Assembly: GCA_963966775.1 (NCBI GenBank)
Contig: CAXAAH010000028.1
Coordinates: 1-18,951 of the forward strand
DNA length: 18,951 nucleotides
Direction of reading: 5' to 3'
Source: UBA685 sp002299005
Lineage (GTDB): Bacteria; Pseudomonadota; Alphaproteobacteria; Puniceispirillales; Puniceispirillaceae
The notes below the pieces were generated by a model. That model made no database searches and was not told the DNA's origin. It worked only from the letters and a program-made list of their open reading frames with translations. How positions within the stretch are numbered: the stretch's first letter is position 1; every line of letters begins with the position of its first letter. Both the position numbers and the translations under genes were made by a program. Below are positions 8,610-15,377 of this stretch, piece by piece.

Positions 8610-10409
8610 ATGAGTTTTGTCGATAGCCAATCCACACAAAAACAGACAGATATCAAGAGATTAGAGCCATCTGCGGCATCGCTATCATCTATTCGATTCT
8701 TTATCCCTTTTGCGATGGTCTATCGGCGCAAAATCATTGGCGCGTGCGTGGCTTTATTGATGGTATCAGGCGCGATGCTCTCTATGGGGCAGGGGCTTGG
8801 CTATTTGGTTGATAAGGGTCTTGGGGCAGGGGATCCTGCGATTCTTGATAGGGCGGTGGTTGTCACAATCATGATAGCCGCTCTTTTGGCCATTGGCAGC
8901 TATCTGCGTGCGGTTTTGGTGAATCAAGTGGGCGAATCGATTGTCGCTGATATTAAGCGGACCTTGTTTGCCCATATGGTGCATTTGCATCTTGGCTGGT
9001 TTGAGACCGCGCGTGTGGGTGACCTGCTCAGCCGTATGAACACGGATACGACCATCATGCGTGAGGTGCTGACCTCAAGCCTATCAGGGGCCATTCGTAA
9101 TGTGATGGTGCTGGTTGGGGGGCTGGTTTTGCTGATTCTTGCAAGCCCGAAAATGTCGATGGTGGTCGCCGTGGTGGTGCCGTTGGTGGTGGTGCCTGTT
9201 ATCTATATGGCACGCCGTCTGCGCGAAGCATCACGCCTTGCCCAAGAGAAGGTCGGCGATCTGTCTGTTAGTGCGGAGGAATCGCTCTCATCAATGCGGC
9301 TTATCCACGCCTTTGGCCAAGAGACAACGCAAAAGCGGCATTTTGCAGGGCGCGTTGATGAGGCGCTAAAGGCGTCTTTGCGCTCGGTTCATTTGCGCGG
9401 CATCCTATCAGGCATCATCATCTTTTTGGTCTTTTGCGGCATCGCCATCATCCTGTGGATAGGCGGGCAAGATTTGATGGCAGGCACCATCACAGCGGGC
9501 GATTTATCAGCCTTTATCTTCTATTCATTCCTTATCGCAAGCGCGACAGGTGGCTTGTCAGAATTGGCAGGCGGTCTGCAACGCGCGGCAGGGGCGGCTG
9601 ACCGTGTGTCTAGCCTGTTGCAAACACAAAGCGAATTGATTGAGGCTGAAAATCCGGCCCCCTTGCCAAACCCTGAGGCGATTAATGTGTCGCTGACAAA
9701 TCTGAATTTCTCTTATCCGGCGCGCGCAGATGTGCCTGCTTTGCATGATATAAATCTGCATATTACGGCAGGCGAGCGTGTCGCATTGGTCGGGCCGAGC
9801 GGGGCAGGTAAATCAACGCTCTTTCATCTGTTGTTGCGATTTTATGAGCCTGATTCTGGTGAGATACGCTTTAATCATGTGCCAAGCCAAGCGCTATCAT
9901 TGCATAGCCTTCGTTCAGCGATTGGCCTTGTGCCGCAAGAGCCTGCGCTGTTCTCTGCGAGTTTGTTTGAAAATATCGCCTTTGGCATGCCAGAGGCGCG
10001 TCTAGAAGATGTCCGTCTTGCCGCCCAAAAGGCCGAGATATTGCCCTTTATTGAAGGCTTGCCAGAGGGCTTTGATAGCTTTGTTGGCGAGAAGGGGATA
10101 AGGCTATCTGGCGGGCAAAAACAGCGTATCGCGATTGCGCGTGTGATTTTGCGCAACCCGCATTTGTTACTTCTTGATGAAGCGACCTCAGCCCTTGATT
10201 CTGTCTCTGAGGCGGCGGTGCAAAGGGCGTTGACGAATTTAATGCAAGGGCGCACCAGCCTTGTGATTGCCCATCGTCTATCGACCATTATTGATGCTGA
10301 CCGCATTTTGCTGATGGATAATGGCCAGCTGGTGGGGCAAGGCACGCATGATGATTTGCTGACAAACTCACCTCTTTATCGCGAGTTAGCCTTGCATCAA
10401 TTTGGCTAG
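8610..10409 (+). CDS. ABC exporter half-transporter (fused permease and ATPase)
   Basis: This is an inner-membrane type IV (B-family) ABC exporter with 599 residues, expected to work as a dimer. The membrane domain (about 30-330) has six predicted helices, starting at KIIGACVALLMVSG (41-54). The ATPase domain carries Walker A GPSGAGKST (395-403), the Q-loop region LVPQEPALFS (440-449), signature LSGGQ (499-503), Walker B LLLLDEA (519-525), the D-loop SALD and switch His555. ATG 8610 is chosen because GGAG lies 9 bases upstream and family homology begins after it; the frame stays open to a TTG at 8424 but that extension overlaps the promoter. Substrate cannot be told from sequence; drug, lipid or lipid-linked export are all possible. 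It diverges from rpmE. Confidence 0.9.
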   Translation: MSFVDSQSTQKQTDIKRLEPSAASLSSIRFFIPFAMVYRRKIIGACVALLMVSGAMLSMGQGLGYLVDKGLGAGDPAILDRAVVVTIMIAALLAIGSYLRAVLVNQVGESIVADIKRTLFAHMVHLHLGWFETARVGDLLSRMNTDTTIMREVLTSSLSGAIRNVMVLVGGLVLLILASPKMSMVVAVVVPLVVVPVIYMARRLREASRLAQEKVGDLSVSAEESLSSMRLIHAFGQETTQKRHFAGRVDEALKASLRSVHLRGILSGIIIFLVFCGIAIILWIGGQDLMAGTITAGDLSAFIFYSFLIASATGGLSELAGGLQRAAGAADRVSSLLQTQSELIEAENPAPLPNPEAINVSLTNLNFSYPARADVPALHDINLHITAGERVALVGPSGAGKSTLFHLLLRFYEPDSGEIRFNHVPSQALSLHSLRSAIGLVPQEPALFSASLFENIAFGMPEARLEDVRLAAQKAEILPFIEGLPEGFDSFVGEKGIRLSGGQKQRIAIARVILRNPHLLLLDEATSALDSVSEAAVQRALTNLMQGRTSLVIAHRLSTIIDADRILLMDNGQLVGQGTHDDLLTNSPLYRELALHQFG

Positions 10410-11272
10410 CGATTATCTAACTCAAAATTCTGAAACTGGCCGCTGGCGGGCATATCTTCGGCTAAACCCTCAGTAGCGAAAAAGCCGAATAGGGCTGGGT
10501 CTGGCAAGTTGGTATGGCCCAATGTGACATCTGCCTGATAGTTTTGGCCGCGATGAATGAGCGTGCCTTGGCTCTGGATGAGGGCGCTATCTTGCCAATC
10601 CGCTAGAGAGAATGAGAGGCCGAGCCTATCAGTCTGGCTTTCGAGCGTGATAGTCGCTTCATAGTCAATAAAAGACAGGGTGATATGGCCCGCAAAAGGC
10701 ACAGATATTTCTGGCTGGCCGTGATAGGTAATTTGGGCGGTCAGCGGATTTTGTAGGATGATAGGCGGTAGGGCCGAGGCGCTGATATCTGGCCAAATCA
10801 AATAGTCTGTCTCAGCAAAATTCTGGATTAGGTGATGATTGCCGACCTCTTCGCCCTTCGTGGGCAGGCTAAGAAGTGGCCCTAGGGAGGCACGGCTGGC
10901 TGTGAAAAAGGCGAGGCCGTCTGTGCTCATGGCTGAAAGTGGCGCCAAGTGAAATTGATCAGCCTTCGCAAAATCGGCGGCAAAGCGTGTCGCAAGCCTG
11001 TTCGGTTCAGGCGCAAGCACTGATGGCGCCTCTATGACAGGTGCCTCTTCTATGGTTATTTGCGTAAAAAACATGTTGTAATTGGCGGTATCTTGCGGGG
11101 TTTTTGGGATGCGTGCGACTGGTAAATCTTTTTCTTGTGCGCGGCTAATCGTATCCTCTTGCCAGATTGTCTCAATGGAACTTGTCCGAAGCGCTTCTGC
11201 GGCATGAACATCAAAGGCGGGCGCAAGGCAGTGAGCCGTCAATCCCCAAAGGCAGATGATTTGCCTGACCAT
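10406..11272 (-). CDS. Exported protein of unknown function, linked to MotA/OmpA-like pair
   Basis: I do not recognise this 288-residue protein. From ATG 11272 it has a Sec-type signal peptide with a short hydrophobic core (IICLWGLTAHCLA) and a probable cleavage after VHA (22-24). That start has a GAGAGG box about 9 bases upstream; ATG 11302 has none. After a low-complexity, Pro/Glu-rich part (50-95) the C-terminal half (170-285) is rich in alternating polar and hydrophobic residues, like beta strands (ITYHGQPEISVPFAGHITLSF, shown in part). It ends with LFGFFATEGLAEDMPASGQF (261-280), which faintly resembles the last strands of TbpB-like or Slam-dependent surface lipoprotein barrels. There is no lipobox. 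Its place 62 bp after the OmpA-like gene suggests co-transcription. Its stop shares CTAG with the convergent ABC gene. Confidence 0.7.
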   Translation of the reverse strand: MVRQIICLWGLTAHCLAPAFDVHAAEALRTSSIETIWQEDTISRAQEKDLPVARIPKTPQDTANYNMFFTQITIEEAPVIEAPSVLAPEPNRLATRFAADFAKADQFHLAPLSAMSTDGLAFFTASRASLGPLLSLPTKGEEVGNHHLIQNFAETDYLIWPDISASALPPIILQNPLTAQITYHGQPEISVPFAGHITLSFIDYEATITLESQTDRLGLSFSLADWQDSALIQSQGTLIHRGQNYQADVTLGHTNLPDPALFGFFATEGLAEDMPASGQFQNFELDNR

Positions 11273-11334
11273 TATATCTTGCCCTCTCAAGATGCTGACC
11301 ATTAACGCATCTTAAAAGGATTATCCGGACGGTT

Positions 11335-11349
11335 TTAATTTTTGGTTAA
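11335..11349. promoter_or_regulatory. CtrA-like site (TTAA-N7-TTAA)
   Basis: TTAA (11335-11338), seven bases, TTAA (11346-11349) matches the full-site consensus for the alphaproteobacterial cell-cycle regulator CtrA. It lies about 65-75 bases upstream of the exported-protein start and overlaps the end of the OmpA-like gene. A match this short can occur by chance in a window of this size. Confidence 0.25.
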
Positions 11350-12540
11350 GCGCTGTGTGAACTTTAATTCAATACGGCGGTTTCTGCTACGCGCGTCAAT
11401 TGAGGTGCCGGCGGCGATAGGCTGGAACTCACCATAGCCAGTGGCGGCAAGCCGTGAGGCAGGCACACCTTGATTGATGAAATAGCGGACAACTGATAAA
11501 GCGCGTTCGGTCGATAATTGCCAATTATCACGGTAAACACCCGCGACAGGCACATCATCTGTATGGCCATCCACTTGCAAGACCCACGGTATATCAGAGG
11601 GAATTGTCTCAGAGATTTCAAGTAACGCTTCGCTGATTTGTGATAGCTGTGAGGTGCCTTCTGCGCCAAGGCTTGCTTTGCCTTGCTCGAATAAGACCTC
11701 TGATTGGAAGATGAAACGGTCGCCAACAATTGTGACATCGCCTCGATTGCCAAGAATATCACGCAAGCGGCCAAAGAAGTCTGATTTGAATTTCTGCAAT
11801 TCTTGGACACGGCTTGCCAAGGCTTCATTAAGCGACTTGCCAAGCGAGGCAATCGTCACCTTGTCGGTGAGAGCCTGCGCCTCTTTTTCGGCCAATAGAC
11901 CGCGCAGCCTATCAAGCTCATTGCGCAAGGATAGGGTGGCAGCGATGAGCCGTTCAATCTCTAATTTAGATTCCTCGCTCAACGCTGTTTGTGCGGCAAG
12001 TGCTTGCTGGTTGCTGGCAAGATCATCGCCAAGGGATTTTTTATCAGCCTCTAGGCTTGCCGCTTGTGCGGATAATACATCATAGGCGGCCGTGCTAGCG
12101 GCGAGGCTTGCTTGTGCCTCTTCGAGCGAGCTTGTCAGGGCCTGATTGCGCGCGGCTTGTGCGGTTAGCTGGGCATTCAGGGCTTGCAATTGAGCTAGCT
12201 GATTGGCGGCGGTCGCGTCACTTTTGGCCAAGGCAGATGATAATTCTAGGATGTCATCTTGGGCCTTTGCCAATGCCACATTACTGGCCGATAGCTGGGT
12301 GGTTAAATCGGCGGTTCTGTCGCGTTCTTTGCCCAGCAAACCTGATATGGTGCTAAGCTCTGAGCGCAGGGCCGAAAGAGAGGCATCTTTGCCAGATAGA
12401 CGATAGGCAAGATTGGCCTGAATAAGTACAAAGACCATCAGGACAAACACAAACACCATCAACAGGCTGGCAAGCGCATCGACAAAGCCAGGCCAGGTAT
12501 AGTCAGACGGGCGACGATTACCAAGGCGGGAGACAGACAT
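11335..12540 (-). CDS. OmpA/MotB-like peptidoglycan-binding protein with long coiled coil
   Basis: This is the probable stator partner of the MotA/TolQ-like protein encoded 9 bp upstream. The 401 residues read as follows: a short cytoplasmic tail; one membrane helix (about 19-41) with an acidic residue near its start, Asp21 in WPGFVDALASLLMVF, at the place of the ion-carrying Asp of MotB and ZorB; an Ala/Leu/Gln-rich coiled coil (about 50-255); and a C-terminal OmpA-type peptidoglycan-binding domain with DGHTDD (324-329), NWQLSTERA (339-347) and RSRNRRIELK (384-393). Asp and Arg residues of this type bind diaminopimelate. A GGTGG box precedes the ATG. No flagellar genes are nearby, and the coiled coil is much longer than in flagellar MotB. 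Annotations of this family are usually only OmpA family or flagellar motor-like protein. Confidence 0.85.
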   Translation of the reverse strand: MSVSRLGNRRPSDYTWPGFVDALASLLMVFVFVLMVFVLIQANLAYRLSGKDASLSALRSELSTISGLLGKERDRTADLTTQLSASNVALAKAQDDILELSSALAKSDATAANQLAQLQALNAQLTAQAARNQALTSSLEEAQASLAASTAAYDVLSAQAASLEADKKSLGDDLASNQQALAAQTALSEESKLEIERLIAATLSLRNELDRLRGLLAEKEAQALTDKVTIASLGKSLNEALASRVQELQKFKSDFFGRLRDILGNRGDVTIVGDRFIFQSEVLFEQGKASLGAEGTSQLSQISEALLEISETIPSDIPWVLQVDGHTDDVPVAGVYRDNWQLSTERALSVVRYFINQGVPASRLAATGYGEFQPIAAGTSIDARSRNRRIELKFTQRLTKN

Positions 12541-12549
12541 CAGACCACC

Positions 12550-13608
12550 CTAGTCTTTCTTGGCACGAAGGCCAGAGGTGGTTGCCTTTTGGTTGTCAGA
12601 TAATCTTGCCGAGATAGCTCTTATCTCAGCGCGCAATTCATTATGATGGGCAGAGCGGCTCATCGCCATCTCATTTGCCACATTATCCAAGCTGGCATGC
12701 AGAGAGGCTAGCTGGTCACGCAATCTGCGATCATCTTCAAGCAATTCAGCTAGCTGGTGCATATTTTGATTCATAGCGGTGATTTGCGCCAGCATTTGGG
12801 CACGGTTTTCTTCGGATGAATCAATGGCGGCGGCAACGCTGATAAGCGCGCGTGCGGCCTCTTCACTCATCGGCTGTGCCAGTGCTGAGGCATCGCCGCC
12901 TTGCTGTCCTGCCGGGTCATTATATTTCGCAAAGGCAGATAGCCAATCTTCAACCTCATTGAAAAAGCGCCCAATGGCTTGGCCCAATTGTAAGTCCAAA
13001 AAGCCAAGGACAAGAGAGCCCGCAAGGCCAAATAAAGAAGACGAAAAGGCCGTCGCCATGCCTGATAGCGGGGCATCAAGGCCAGAGCGTAATTGTGCCA
13101 TCAAAGCTTCAAAGTCAGAATTGACCAAATCAAGGCCGCCGACAACCTGAGAGACTGAACCAATCGTCTGGAGCAAGCCCCAAAATGTGCCAAGAAGGCC
13201 AAGGAAGACTAAAAGGCCGATGATATAGCGTGAAATCTCGCGCCCTTCATCAAGCCTGCCTGCGACACCATCTAGGACAGAGCGCAAAGAGAGCGCTGAG
13301 AGGCGTGAATCGCTTCTGGCATCTGCTAGCATGACGTTCACGGTCGCCAATAATACGGGCTTTGGGGCAGAGGGGTTAAGGGTGCGTGTGCGCTGGATAT
13401 CAGAGAGCCATCTTACTTCTGGTACAAGGCGCAATACCTGTAAGATGACATAGATAATGCCAATCACAGCCACCGCGACAATCAGAGAGTTAAGCGCGGC
13501 ATTGCCCATAAAGGCGGCGGTGAGTGGTTTTAACAAAAGGCCAATAACAACCGCAACAATGCCCAAGAACAACATCATGCGGATTAAATATCGACGCGGA
13601 TCTGTCAT
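12550..13608 (-). CDS. MotA/TolQ/ExbB-like proton-channel protein
   Basis: This inner-membrane channel subunit has 352 residues. Helices 1 and 2 span about 9-30 and 40-60; a cytoplasmic section follows; helices 3 and 4 lie at about 127-150 (YIIGLLVFLGLLGTFWGLLQ) and 180-207, which includes GMATAFSSSLFGLAGSLVLGF. Segments 3 and 4 form the MotA/TolQ/ExbB core, including the small and hydroxyl residues lining the ion path. A C-terminal cytoplasmic tail (about 250-340) is predicted to be helical and coiled-coil-like, an extra absent from TolQ and ExbB. ATG 13608 is preceded by GAGGGAG five bases upstream; the longer frame to 13650 has no such site. It pairs with the downstream OmpA/MotB-like gene, 9 bp away. 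Confidence 0.85.
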   Translation of the reverse strand: MTDPRRYLIRMMLFLGIVAVVIGLLLKPLTAAFMGNAALNSLIVAVAVIGIIYVILQVLRLVPEVRWLSDIQRTRTLNPSAPKPVLLATVNVMLADARSDSRLSALSLRSVLDGVAGRLDEGREISRYIIGLLVFLGLLGTFWGLLQTIGSVSQVVGGLDLVNSDFEALMAQLRSGLDAPLSGMATAFSSSLFGLAGSLVLGFLDLQLGQAIGRFFNEVEDWLSAFAKYNDPAGQQGGDASALAQPMSEEAARALISVAAAIDSSEENRAQMLAQITAMNQNMHQLAELLEDDRRLRDQLASLHASLDNVANEMAMSRSAHHNELRAEIRAISARLSDNQKATTSGLRAKKD

Positions 13609-13748
13609 GGTAACTCCCTCACATGGCCCAATAACTTTTAGGGCAAACATGATGCCTCATGCGTGCCATTATTTTTGTCTACTCAAAAACAATGGCAGGA
13701 ATGTGGTCAGCTGGAAAGTCTTAAATGAGGCCGCGCGAGGGTAAGCGA

Positions 13749-13772
13749 CACCAAAGTGCGATGTCTTTGGTG
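13749..13772 (-). terminator. Hairpin after inositol monophosphatase gene
   Basis: An 8-bp perfect stem (CACCAAAG with CTTTGGTG) closes an 8-base loop, starting 19 bases after the suhB-like stop codon on the minus strand. No U-tract follows it in that direction, so it may be a weak or factor-dependent terminator, or an RNA-stabilising 3' hairpin. It separates the efp-suhB unit from the MotA-like unit. Confidence 0.45.
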
Positions 13773-13791
13773 CTATCTGCTTATCTTGTTT

Positions 13792-14604
13792 TTAGGCTTT
13801 ATCTTTGGCTTCGCGCAAAAGCTTTAGAAGCGGGGTATGAAGCGCAGAGTTTGCGGCGACAATATCACCTGTCTCAAGCGCCTTATCACGTGATTGGAAA
13901 TCAGAGACAAAACCGCCAGCTTCTTTGACGATGATATAACCTGCGGCAATATCCCAAAGGCTGAGGCCACGTTCCCAAAAGCCGTCATAACGGCCTGCCG
14001 CAACCCATGCTAAATCAAGTGAGGCTGCCCCAAAACGGCGCACGCCAGCTGATTTTTTCATCACAGTATCAAGCTCAGAGATGAAGAGCGCATCACTATC
14101 GGCAGTGCCTCTGCCCAAGAACGGGATGCCTGTGGCAAAGACAGCGTCGCTGAATTGGCGGCGGCCTGAGACGCGGATACGGCGTTCATTCATAAAGGCG
14201 CCTTTGCCTGTTTCTGCAAAAAAGCATTCATTGCGCGCCGGGTCTAGGATGAGGCCAGCTGTGATTTTGCCAGCGTCCATGACCGCGATAGAAATCGCGA
14301 AATGCGGAATACCGTGGGTGAAGTTTGTGGTGCCATCAATCGGGTCGATAATCCATGTCGGCGCGCCTTCTGCGCCTTCGATTTTGCCGCCCTCTTCCAT
14401 GATGAAGCCCCATTCAGAGCGCGCTTTGGCCAGCTCTTCTCGGATAATGTCTTCGGCATTTGTATCAGCTCTTGTGACGAAATCAGCCGCGCCTTTACGC
14501 GTGACTTGCAGATTTTCCACTTCACCGAAATCGCGCATCATGCGTCGGCTGGCAGCATCTGCTGCTTTGAACATCACATTGATGAGGGCAGAACGACCAG
14601 CCAT
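13792..14604 (-). CDS. suhB: Inositol monophosphatase family protein (SuhB-like)
   Basis: This Mg2+-dependent phosphatase of the IMPase/FBPase superfamily hydrolyses inositol-1-phosphate or related sugar phosphates. In E. coli, SuhB also acts in ribosomal-RNA transcription antitermination. The 270 residues carry all family metal sites: EEGG with Glu70/Glu71 (70-73), DPIDGTTNF (87-95) and WDIAAGYIIVKEAGG (217-231). It starts 6 bp after the efp stop codon, with AAAGGA overlapping the end of efp, so the two are probably co-transcribed. Members of the superfamily have overlapping substrates (inositol phosphates, NADP, PAP, fructose bisphosphate), so the exact substrate is uncertain. Confidence 0.88.
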   Translation of the reverse strand: MAGRSALINVMFKAADAASRRMMRDFGEVENLQVTRKGAADFVTRADTNAEDIIREELAKARSEWGFIMEEGGKIEGAEGAPTWIIDPIDGTTNFTHGIPHFAISIAVMDAGKITAGLILDPARNECFFAETGKGAFMNERRIRVSGRRQFSDAVFATGIPFLGRGTADSDALFISELDTVMKKSAGVRRFGAASLDLAWVAAGRYDGFWERGLSLWDIAAGYIIVKEAGGFVSDFQSRDKALETGDIVAANSALHTPLLKLLREAKDKA

Positions 14605-14610
14605 AATATC

Positions 14611-15177
14611 TTATCCTTTGAATCTTTCAACGTATGTTGCGTCTTCTGTTTTGACGATGATTTTTGTGCCTGTGCCAATATGTGGCGGCACCATAACGCG
14701 CATGCCATTATCAACCACAGCCGGCTTGTATGATGAAGAGGCTGTTTGGCCTTTGACAACCGCATCAGCTTCGACAACTTCCAAGACAACTTGATCTGGC
14801 AATGTGACCGAGATGGGGTCACCTTCATGGCTTTGCAATGTGACGGCCATGCTATCTTGCAAGAAAGCGGCTTGCTCACCAATCATATCAGCGGCGATTT
14901 CAAATTGCTCAAATGTCTCTGAATGCATGAAGATATGCTTGTTATCTTCGGCATAAAGATAGGTGCATTCTGCTTCATCCAAAATAACGCGCTCAACAGA
15001 TTCAGTGGCTCTAAAGCGCTCATTCAGCTTTGTGCCATCCTTGATATCTTTGAGTTCAATCTGTGCAAATGCGCCGCCCTTACCAGGTTTCACATGGCTT
15101 GTTTTCACAGCGACCCATAGGCGTGATTTATGTTCAATAACATTGCCCGGACGAATTTGATTGCCGTTTAATTTCAT
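14611..15177 (-). CDS. efp: Translation elongation factor P
   Basis: EF-P enters the ribosomal E site and rescues ribosomes stalled at polyproline stretches. The 188-residue length is typical. Three beta-barrel domains are expected; the domain I loop contains HVKPGKGGAF, where Lys33 sits at the tip equivalent to modified Lys34 of E. coli (beta-lysylated by EpmA). The C-terminal domain holds PPHIGTGTKIIVKTEDATY, the family's usual ending. The modifying enzyme is not in the window. It heads a unit with suhB, preceded by a 188-bp gap holding a long dyad and, further up, tandem repeats after gap. Confidence 0.96.
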   Translation of the reverse strand: MKLNGNQIRPGNVIEHKSRLWVAVKTSHVKPGKGGAFAQIELKDIKDGTKLNERFRATESVERVILDEAECTYLYAEDNKHIFMHSETFEQFEIAADMIGEQAAFLQDSMAVTLQSHEGDPISVTLPDQVVLEVVEADAVVKGQTASSSYKPAVVDNGMRVMVPPHIGTGTKIIVKTEDATYVERFKG

Positions 15178-15201
15178 GATGAAGCCCCTATTTATCGCTT
15201 T

Positions 15202-15232
15202 GGTATAGCTTTAGTGAGTGTGGTTTTGGCAA
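15202..15232 (-). promoter_or_regulatory. Possible efp promoter
   Basis: On the minus strand TTGCCA (15227-15232) and TATACC (15202-15207) are separated by 19 bases, which is longer than ideal. The -35 element falls inside the dyad at 15219-15250. It predicts a leader of roughly 18-20 bases. Confidence 0.3.
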
Positions 15233-15250
15233 ATATTTACCAAAATCACA
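15219..15250. promoter_or_regulatory. 32-bp near-perfect dyad upstream of efp (operator-like)
   Basis: The left arm TGTGGTTTTGGCAAAT is the reverse complement of the right arm with 14 of 16 pairs matching; the mismatches are 15223/15246 and 15230/15239. There is no loop and the centre is AAATATTT. This is the geometry of a protein binding site for a dimer, not an RNA terminator. It is centred about 57 bp upstream of the efp start codon and overlaps the possible -35 element. Confidence 0.5.
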
Positions 15251-15311
15251 AGTTATATTCGCAAAAGTAGGGCGTACATAAAAGGTGAAAGGGGTTCATG
15301 TGGCCCCAGAT

Positions 15312-15377
15312 CTTTATCCCTTAGGCCTTTATCCCTTTGGCATTCATCCCCTAGGCCTTTATCCCCTAGGCCTTTAT
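15312..15377 (-). repeat. 15-bp tandem repeat starting at the gap stop region
   Basis: About 4.4 copies of a 15-base unit are present. Read on the minus strand the unit is ATAAAGGCCTAGGGG. The first copy (15363-15377) includes the last two codons before the end and the TAG stop of gap; copies at 15348-15362 (exact), 15333-15347 (diverged) and 15318-15332 (one base different) follow, with a partial copy to 15312. Each unit contains AGGCCT and CCTAGG palindromes, so neighbouring copies can pair as short hairpins. Confidence 0.85.

Noticed and set aside
11654..12085. Plus-strand frames over the coiled-coil region of the OmpA-like gene
   Set aside because: The biased Ala/Leu codons of the real gene leave the opposite strand open by chance.
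10406..13608. Complete Zorya defence system
   Set aside because: Only a ZorA/ZorB-like plan is present; no ZorC, ZorD or ZorE-like gene is adjacent, and the neighbours are core genes, not a defence island.
14081..14794. 237-codon plus-strand open frame across suhB and efp
   Set aside because: It spans the boundary of two certain genes on the opposite strand and has shadow-like composition.
15312..15377. CRISPR array
   Set aside because: The repeats are 15 bp, head to tail, with no spacers.
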